DNA of 11,973 bases from Desulfonema limicola. GTDB lineage: Bacteria; Desulfobacterota; Desulfobacteria; Desulfobacterales; DYRC01. Positions within the stretch are counted from its first letter, which is position 1. Every line of letters starts with the position of its first letter. This document shows, in pieces, positions 6,909 through 11,973 of the stretch. The stretch lies in NCBI GenBank assembly GCA_020718925.1, contig DYRC01000043.1, positions 6,671-18,643 of the forward strand. Direction: 5' to 3'. The notes beneath the pieces are model-generated. The model was not told where the DNA came from. It saw nothing but the letters and a program-made list of their open reading frames with translations, and did not search any database. A program made the translations under genes and the position numbers.

Positions 6909-7003
6909 CATATCGGAAAATATATGATCGGGTACTTATAAACTGTCGTGACTTCTGAATAAGGTTCATTTCGACTTTCGGACTTTTTACGAGACCATCA
7001 ATC

Positions 7004-7032
7004 TTGACAATCACCGCTTTTTTCGTTAGGAT
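7004..7032 (+). promoter_or_regulatory. Sigma70-type promoter of the hydantoinase-YkgJ operon
   Basis: A perfect TTGACA (7004-7009) is followed by a 17-nt spacer and TAGGAT (7027-7032), which matches the -10 consensus at four of six positions including the key second A and last T. Transcription would start near 7039, leaving a leader of about 60 nt before the ATG at 7100. I see no riboswitch-like fold in that leader. Confidence 0.55.
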
Positions 7033-7099
7033 GCCTGAAATATTCAATCTGAATTATTATATTCCATAAACCTTTTATTCATTATTTCAGGAAAATGCC

Positions 7100-8788
7100 A
7101 TGATTATAGGGCTTGATGTCGGAGGAACGCATACGGACGTTGTGCTGATAGGCAGACAGGGCATTGTCAGACACGCCAAAGTTCATACGGATTCGGCAGA
7201 TTTGTTTCACACCGTGTTGAGCGGAATCGAACAGGTTACTCAGGGCGTTGATTCCAAAGAGATTGTTCGGGCTGTTCTCAGCACGACGCTGACCACCAAC
7301 GCGATTATCCAAAAGAAAAATCCGGAAGTCGGCATGATTGTGTCTGCGGGACCCGGTATTAATCCTGAATCTTTCCGAACCAACCGGCTTTACTTTCCGG
7401 TTTCCGGCTCAATTGACCACAGAGGACGGGAAATCGTTCCCATCAATGAAAAAGAAATCCTTGAAACTGTCAAAATCCTGAAAGATGAAAAGATCAGAAA
7501 TATCGGCATCGTCAGCAAATTTTCGTCCAGAAATTCGGCGCATGAATTAAAAATTTATGAATTGATTAAGGAGCATTTCGGAAAAATTTTTCTGGGACAC
7601 CGCACTTCAGGCAATCTCAATTTTCCCCGCCGGATTGCCACCACCTTTTTAAACGCAACAGTACGTCAGACCCATCGGAAATTCTTTGAAGCAGTTCAGA
7701 ATACCCTGAAAGAAAAAGGCTTGAACATTCCGATTCATATTCTCAAAGCAGATGGCGGAACCATGAGTTTTGAAGCGTCCGTGGAATCTCCGGCTCAGAC
7801 GATTCTTTCAGGTCCAGCAGCAAGTGTCATGGGCGCAATAGCGTTTGCGCCTGAAAATGAGGATACGCTGGTCATGGACATCGGCGGAACCACGACAGAT
7901 ATGGCGATTCTGATCAACCGTGCGCCGTTGCTTGCGCCTTTGGGAATTACGCTGGGAGATTACAAAACCCTGATTCGCTCATTAGAGACCCATTCAATCG
8001 GCGTAGGCGGAGATAGCGTGATTCGGATTCAGGACGGACAGGTGCAGATCGGACCGGAACGTTCAGGTCCGGCAATGGCATTCGGCGGAGCTACGCCTAC
8101 GCCTACGGACGCGCTTGTGGTCTTGAATCTGATGAAAATCGGGAATAAAGAAACGGCAGCCATCGGCATCGGCTCAGTGGCAAAAGAACTCGGCACAAGC
8201 ATTGAAGCGGCTGCCAATGAGATTCTGACCAGCGCATGTCAGAAAATTCTGGAAGAAGCGCGTAATATGATTGAACGGATCAACAGCAAGCCGGTGTATA
8301 CCATCCATGAAATTCAGGAAGGCTATAAGGTCAAACCCAAAACCGTCCTGATTTTAGGCGGACCCGCGCCGTATTTTGCAAGGTGCTTGGAAGAACTTTC
8401 GGATTTCAATGTCGGCGTGGTGCCGCAATGGCATGTTGCAAATGCCATCGGCGCGGCAATTGCCAGAACCACCTGCGAAGTAACTTTGTTTGCAGATACG
8501 GAGCGGGGAATTGCCACCGCGCCTGAAGAAAGTTTCAACGAAACCGTGAGCAAAAATTTTTCCAAAGAAACAGCAGTCGAAAAGGCATATCAACTGCTTA
8601 AACAAAAAGCCGTCAGATTCGGAGCAGACACGGATGATCTTGAAACGGAGGTGATTGAAGATTCGCAGTTCAATATGGTGCGGGGATTTTACACCGCAGG
8701 CAAAAATATCCGGATCAAGGTTCAGGTCAGACCCGGGCTGATTTCCGGGTATGAGGAAGTGGTGCAGAATCTCTTAGGGGATGTATGA
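7100..8788 (+). CDS. Hydantoinase/oxoprolinase (HyuA)-family protein
   Basis: The 562-residue protein has the ASKHA-type ATPase signatures of the hydantoinase A/oxoprolinase family. It has GLDVGGTHTDVVLI at 4-17, STTLTTNAII at 61-70, ADGG at 217-220, SGPAASVMGA at 237-246, a second phosphate motif MDIGGTTTDMAIL at 259-271, GVGGDS at 301-306 and LGGPAPYFA at 419-427. Family members use ATP to open five-membered lactam or hydantoin rings, or work as acetone/acetophenone carboxylase subunits. This copy is at the short end for the family, and no HyuB partner lies beside it, so the true substrate is unknown. An AGGA site 8 nt upstream supports the start. The stop overlaps the next ATG (ATGA), so translation is probably coupled to the YkgJ-like cysteine protein. 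Confidence 0.88.
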   Translation: MIIGLDVGGTHTDVVLIGRQGIVRHAKVHTDSADLFHTVLSGIEQVTQGVDSKEIVRAVLSTTLTTNAIIQKKNPEVGMIVSAGPGINPESFRTNRLYFPVSGSIDHRGREIVPINEKEILETVKILKDEKIRNIGIVSKFSSRNSAHELKIYELIKEHFGKIFLGHRTSGNLNFPRRIATTFLNATVRQTHRKFFEAVQNTLKEKGLNIPIHILKADGGTMSFEASVESPAQTILSGPAASVMGAIAFAPENEDTLVMDIGGTTTDMAILINRAPLLAPLGITLGDYKTLIRSLETHSIGVGGDSVIRIQDGQVQIGPERSGPAMAFGGATPTPTDALVVLNLMKIGNKETAAIGIGSVAKELGTSIEAAANEILTSACQKILEEARNMIERINSKPVYTIHEIQEGYKVKPKTVLILGGPAPYFARCLEELSDFNVGVVPQWHVANAIGAAIARTTCEVTLFADTERGIATAPEESFNETVSKNFSKETAVEKAYQLLKQKAVRFGADTDDLETEVIEDSQFNMVRGFYTAGKNIRIKVQVRPGLISGYEEVVQNLLGDV

Positions 8789-9372
8789 TAACCCCGGCAA
8801 TGATTGACAGCTTTGCCCTGTTTTCAGATCGTCTGAAGCTGGCATTTCAGCGCATGGATGCGGCGTATCAGAAAGCTGCGGCTCACTATGATTTTCATTG
8901 CTCAGGATGTGAAGATAATTGCTGCCGCACCCGTTTTCATCATCATACGCTCTTGGAATTTATCTATATTTTCAAAGGGTTTGAAGAATTATCCGCAGCA
9001 AAGCGAAAAGACATCCGGCAAAAAGCCGAAGCTGTATGTTCTGAGAGCCTTGAATCGGAAAAGCATGGTGAAACGATACGTCTGATGTGTCCGTTGAATG
9101 AAAAAGGGCTGTGTCTGCTGTATGATTATCGCCCCATGATATGCCGTCTGCATGGGATTTCCCATGAAATTCATCGCCCTGACGGACAAGTTCTTTATGG
9201 TCCCGGATGTGATGTGTTTATGAACATTGCCGAAAAACAGAAAAATGTCAATTTTGATAGAACGCCGTTTTATAAAGAAATAGCGATGCTTGAAAAAGCG
9301 TTTCGGGAAAAAACAGGAAATTCGCAGGGGGTGAAAATGACCGTTTCCCAAATGCTGATTCATTTTTTTTAA
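8785..9372 (+). CDS. YkgJ-like cysteine-cluster (metal-binding) protein
   Basis: This 195-residue soluble protein has nine cysteines: Cys39, 42, 46 and 47 (CSGCEDNCC), Cys85, Cys102 and 110 (CPLNEKGLC), Cys120 (YRPMICRLHG) and Cys142. The CxxCxxxCC start, the C-x7-C and the RPxxCRxHG block are the pattern of the YkgJ/CxxCxxCC family, thought to bind zinc or an iron-sulfur cluster. A run of three histidines (HHH, 52-54) follows the first cluster and could add ligands. The biochemical role of the family is not established. The gene overlaps the hydantoinase-family gene by 4 nt and must be co-expressed with it, which suggests a maturation, metal-supply or partner role for that enzyme. The stop is followed by a T/A-rich stretch but no terminator hairpin. 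Confidence 0.85.
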   Translation: MITPAMIDSFALFSDRLKLAFQRMDAAYQKAAAHYDFHCSGCEDNCCRTRFHHHTLLEFIYIFKGFEELSAAKRKDIRQKAEAVCSESLESEKHGETIRLMCPLNEKGLCLLYDYRPMICRLHGISHEIHRPDGQVLYGPGCDVFMNIAEKQKNVNFDRTPFYKEIAMLEKAFREKTGNSQGVKMTVSQMLIHFF

Positions 9373-9391
9373 AAAAACAGCGTATCAGATA

Positions 9392-9421
9392 TTGACTTTA
9401 TCGTTTAAGCAATGGTAATAT
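9392..9421 (+). promoter_or_regulatory. Probable promoter of the outer-membrane protein gene
   Basis: TTGACT (9392-9397) and TAATAT (9416-9421) are separated by 18 nt, about 64 bp upstream of the start codon. The -10 box is only a partial match. A GAGGAGGAGT ribosome binding site (9474-9483) sits next to the ATG at 9485, a strong signal that predicts high translation. Confidence 0.45.
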
Positions 9422-9484
9422 GAATCATGCTGTATGAGTTGTAAGGTATTTTGTAACATAAACCTAAATGTTTGAGGAGGAGTA

Positions 9485-10693
9485 ATGATTAGAAGAATCG
9501 GTTTTTTGGCGCTTGCGCTTATGTTGGCAGTTCCCTTTTCGGCTTCCGCCATTCAGTTGACGGATTACACATTTCCTGATACTTATTATCAGGAAGCCTA
9601 TTTCAAAGGCGGCTTCAATCTGCACCATGGAAATCAGCAGCAGACCAGTTATAGTGGCAATCTTGGGTTGGATTACAGCTTAGACTACAACACTTTGCCG
9701 CAGACCTTCCATATTGATACCAAAGACAGCAGATTTTATTTCATACAAGATGCTCAGAAACAGACCGGTCCAGATGCCAAAGATGACAGCAGAAATTGGT
9801 ATGATTTGAAAGCGAATGCTAATGTCGACAGGTACTATAAAGATACGAATTGGTTTGGCTCCGGTAATGTCGATTTTAAATATCAAAAACCGGAGGGAGC
9901 CAGCAGCGCTAATGATCCCTATGCCAAGGTAGGTATCGGCATCGGATACGGAAGAACCATTGATGCGAGACCTTTAGGAAAAGCCATTCGTGTTGTGGAA
10001 GAACTGATAAAATATAATGTTATGACTGCCGAACCTTCGGATGCCTGCTATCTGGAAACTGCCCGCATGATTGAGAAAGAGTCGGAGTTTAAAAGCAAGT
10101 GGGGAACGAAAGACTATGAGCAGTATTGGTTTAAAGAAATTGAAGACATCCTCAACAAAGAAGGCTTGTTAAAGAACGGGGTGTTGGGTGTTATCGGTGT
10201 GCTTCGTTTGCGCGAAGTGCTGATTGGGGAAGCGCTTACTTTTCCCTTATATAAACATGGTTGGAAGGCACAAGCAGGCATCGGATATATCGTCTCAAAT
10301 GATGAAGAAGAAGGGGATGAGGATCCCACTCTGGATGCTTCATTCGTATATGCTTTCCCTATCACAAACAGACTGCAATTTACAGAAACATTTAAGTATT
10401 CCACAGTATTGGGAAACAGCATCGGACATAAGTTTAATAATGAGATGTATGTGGCGTACAAACTTCTGGAGAATATTGTATGGTCAAATACATGGATTTC
10501 AATTTTCAGCATTCCCAAAGATGCTGAAGATAGGAAACCTATCCAACACTCATTTAAGTCGGATTTCGGTTATTATATAACAAATACGCTGTCCGCTAAT
10601 CTGATCTTCATGCTGACGCATGATAATCGGGATGACAAAACAAATGAACTCGGAAAAAGCGTTGAGCTTAGTTTTTCGTACAGATTGTGGTAA
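9485..10693 (+). CDS. Outer-membrane beta-barrel protein with helical insert
   Basis: The 402-residue precursor starts with a clear Sec signal peptide: MIRR, a hydrophobic core (about 5-18), and a cleavage site after Ala-Ser-Ala (20-22). The mature part alternates short amphipathic strands with polar turns, has many Tyr, Trp and Phe, and ends in a strand closing with Tyr-Arg-Leu-Trp, typical of outer-membrane barrels recognised by the Bam machinery. A stretch at about 160-255 breaks this pattern: it is rich in Lys, Glu and Leu, reads as several helices, and carries the only cysteine (Cys188). The strand layout recalls DUF481/YdiY-type barrels, but I cannot assign a family. A strong RBS and an own promoter suggest separate, abundant expression. 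The transported or bound molecule is unknown. Confidence 0.8.
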   Translation: MIRRIGFLALALMLAVPFSASAIQLTDYTFPDTYYQEAYFKGGFNLHHGNQQQTSYSGNLGLDYSLDYNTLPQTFHIDTKDSRFYFIQDAQKQTGPDAKDDSRNWYDLKANANVDRYYKDTNWFGSGNVDFKYQKPEGASSANDPYAKVGIGIGYGRTIDARPLGKAIRVVEELIKYNVMTAEPSDACYLETARMIEKESEFKSKWGTKDYEQYWFKEIEDILNKEGLLKNGVLGVIGVLRLREVLIGEALTFPLYKHGWKAQAGIGYIVSNDEEEGDEDPTLDASFVYAFPITNRLQFTETFKYSTVLGNSIGHKFNNEMYVAYKLLENIVWSNTWISIFSIPKDAEDRKPIQHSFKSDFGYYITNTLSANLIFMLTHDNRDDKTNELGKSVELSFSYRLW

Positions 10694-10747
10694 CCATTTT
10701 CAAAAACATCCCTCCCATCATTTCCTGATGTGATGAATGTAAAAAAC

Positions 10748-10774
10748 TCCCTCTCCTTCATGCAGGGAGAGGGA
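10748..10774. promoter_or_regulatory. GC-rich hairpin enclosing the waaF ribosome binding site
   Basis: TCCCTCTCCT (10748-10757) pairs with GGGAGAGGGA (10765-10774) around the 7-nt loop TCATGCA. There are nine Watson-Crick pairs and one G-T pair. The right arm contains AGAGGG (10768-10773), which sits 9 nt before the ATG at 10783 and is the only purine-rich ribosome site for that gene, so the fold would hide it. On the minus strand the same stem is followed by T6 and so has the form of an intrinsic terminator, although no minus-strand gene ends here. Similar CCCTCTCC/GGAGAGGG palindromes are common intergenic repeats in proteobacteria. Confidence 0.65.
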
Positions 10775-10782
10775 TAATCTCT

Positions 10783-11832
10783 ATGCCGATCATTTCAAAC
10801 CATATCTCCCGTATTCTGATTCGCTCCGCCAACTGGGTCGGCGATGCGATCATGAGTACACCGACCCTGAGGGCAATCCGAAAGAATTTTCCGGCTGCCC
10901 ATATCAGTATTTTAGCCAAACCCTGGGTATCTCCCCTGTATGAAAATAATCCTGATATTGACGACATTCTGATTTACGATGCCGCCGGAAAACATAAGGG
11001 GCTTATGGGCAAGCTGCGCCTGAGCAACGATTTGAAAGCGTTTCAATTTGATCTTGCGATATTGATACAAAATGCCTTTGAAGCCGCGCTGCTTGCGTTT
11101 TTAGCAAAAATTCCGAATCGGCTCGGATATGCTGCTGACGGGCGGAGCGCATTGCTCACTCACCGAATTTATCGTCCGCATGATTATAAGCAGATGCACC
11201 AGATTGATTATTATCTTGGCATTTTGAAACGAGCCGGGCTTGAAATTTTCGGCAGAAAGCAGACGCTGATCATCTCTGAAACAGAGCGAAAAAATGCCCA
11301 AGCGATTCTGAATTTTCACGGAGCGGACGGTAAGGAGCAGTTGATCGGCATCAATCCGGGCGCGGCTTACGGAACTGCCAAGCGATGGTTTCCGGATCGA
11401 TATGCCGAACTGTGCAGACGCATTGAAAAGCAGATGAATGCCAAATTCATTGTATTCGGAGGACCCGGAGAAGAATCGCTTGGAAAATATATCTGCGATC
11501 AGCTCGGAAAAAACGGCATCAATCTTTGCGGAAAAACAAATCTCAGACTGGCTTTTGCATTGATTGAAAAATGCCGCCTTTTTATTACAAATGATTCAGG
11601 TCTGATGCACGCGGCAGCCGCACTGAACATTCCTCAGATAGCTATCTTCGGCTCCACAAATCACATTACCACCTCGCCTGCCGGCGATAAAAGCATTATC
11701 ATCAGAGTTCCGACGCCGTGCAGTCCCTGTCTGAAACCGGATTGTCCCACAGATCATCGCTGCATGACGGCGGTAACGGTGGATATGGTATATGAAGCCT
11801 TCAGATTCTCATGGTATAAAAATGCGCCCTGA
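10783..11832 (+). CDS. waaF: Lipopolysaccharide heptosyltransferase II (GT9)
   Basis: This 349-residue enzyme fits the WaaF family (about 350 residues), which adds the second L-glycero-D-manno-heptose to the LPS inner core from ADP-heptose on the cytoplasmic face of the inner membrane. The N-terminal Rossmann domain opens with RILIRSANWVGDAIMSTP (10-27), with Asp21 as the candidate catalytic base. The second domain has INPGAAYGTAKRW (190-202), FGGPGEE (225-231), and the donor-site block FITNDSGLMHAAAA (267-280) with Asp271. The C-terminal cysteine cluster (Cys313, 316, 321, 327) is seen in many WaaF proteins. It could be another GT9 heptosyltransferase, but the ANWVGDA and AKRW motifs favour WaaF. 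The gene starts 9 nt after a hairpin that contains its ribosome site, and is separated by 89 bp from the outer-membrane protein gene. Confidence 0.9.
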   Translation: MPIISNHISRILIRSANWVGDAIMSTPTLRAIRKNFPAAHISILAKPWVSPLYENNPDIDDILIYDAAGKHKGLMGKLRLSNDLKAFQFDLAILIQNAFEAALLAFLAKIPNRLGYAADGRSALLTHRIYRPHDYKQMHQIDYYLGILKRAGLEIFGRKQTLIISETERKNAQAILNFHGADGKEQLIGINPGAAYGTAKRWFPDRYAELCRRIEKQMNAKFIVFGGPGEESLGKYICDQLGKNGINLCGKTNLRLAFALIEKCRLFITNDSGLMHAAAALNIPQIAIFGSTNHITTSPAGDKSIIIRVPTPCSPCLKPDCPTDHRCMTAVTVDMVYEAFRFSWYKNAP

Positions 11833-11968
11833 ACCGATATGATTGTCCAAGTTCAATACAATTTCCGAAAGTTTTTCCGCACAACGGTTGCGATAATCTT
11901 TTTCCTTTAATCGTACGAGTTACGCAGTTGAAACCCGATTGCCATGTTTTCAAATCCGAAGGATTGAT

Positions 11969-11973
11969 ATGAT
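11969..11973 (+). other. Possible start of the next gene, cut by the window end
   Basis: An ATG at 11969 is preceded by GAAGGA (11958-11963) with a 5-nt spacer. It begins the only plausible plus-strand start in the last 141 bases and runs off the window after five bases. Nothing can be said about its product. The stretch 11833-11957 shows no gene, strong hairpin or repeat. Confidence 0.3.

Noticed and set aside
6665..7047. Minus-strand frames reading through the 8-nt repeats and giving Leu-Thr-His-Leu-Pro-Thr-Tyr-Pro peptide repeats
   Set aside because: An 8-nt period gives an 8-residue peptide repeat in every open frame automatically; no start signal or conserved flank supports a gene.
9363..9377. 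T8-A7 run after the YkgJ-like gene as a terminator
   Set aside because: The run is a simple T/A palindrome overlapping the stop codon with no GC stem before it.
11849..11862. 14-nt match AAGTTCAATACAAT shared with 6593-6606
   Set aside because: A single 14-nt AT-rich match in a 12-kb window is close to chance expectation, and the flanks are unrelated.

Overview
The window looks like chromosome from a Gram-negative bacterium, most likely a Desulfobacterota (deltaproteobacterial sulfate-reducer type). This is inferred from gene content and protein style: a PilM-PilN/PilO pilus assembly pair, a membrane PAS-adenylate cyclase, a PP2C/FHA/vWA signalling cluster, an outer-membrane barrel with a signal peptide, an LPS heptosyltransferase, and many palindromic intergenic repeats. 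No rRNA, tRNA, phage, transposase or CRISPR array was seen.

Layout. (1) At 1-60 there is a hairpin built from 7-nt repeats. It lies just past the 3' end of a minus-strand operon: a PilM-PilN fusion (618-2417), then a PilO/GspM-like protein (70-615), with a good sigma70-type promoter at 2457-2484. (2) Divergent from it is a membrane-anchored PAS + class III nucleotide cyclase (2539-3855). (3) The convergent gap 3856-3984 holds two head-to-head REP-like units. (4) The minus strand then carries a tight three-gene signalling operon, transcribed PP2C phosphatase (5710-6531), double-FHA protein (4968-5681), zinc ribbon-TM-vWA-like protein (3985-4956). No kinase gene is seen. (5) Between the phosphatase and the next plus-strand operon lie a candidate 31-residue ORF (6689-6784) and a second inverted repeat element carrying five 8-nt tandem units (6815-6908). 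I see nothing else in 6909-7003, and a good promoter follows at 7004-7032. (6) A hydantoinase/oxoprolinase-family protein (7100-8788) overlaps by 4 nt a YkgJ-like cysteine-cluster protein (8785-9372). (7) An outer-membrane beta-barrel protein (9485-10693) follows with its own promoter and strong RBS. (8) A WaaF-type heptosyltransferase (10783-11832) has its ribosome binding site inside a GC-rich hairpin. The last 141 bases hold no gene apart from a possible start codon at 11969.

Functionally the window mixes envelope and surface functions (pilus inner-membrane platform, outer-membrane protein, LPS core synthesis) with signalling (cAMP, Ser/Thr phosphorylation readout). The most unusual material is intergenic. 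Two unrelated repeat families each occur as inverted pairs in which a stem base pair has changed on both sides, so the fold is kept. In one of them, tandem copies of the stem arm have accumulated.
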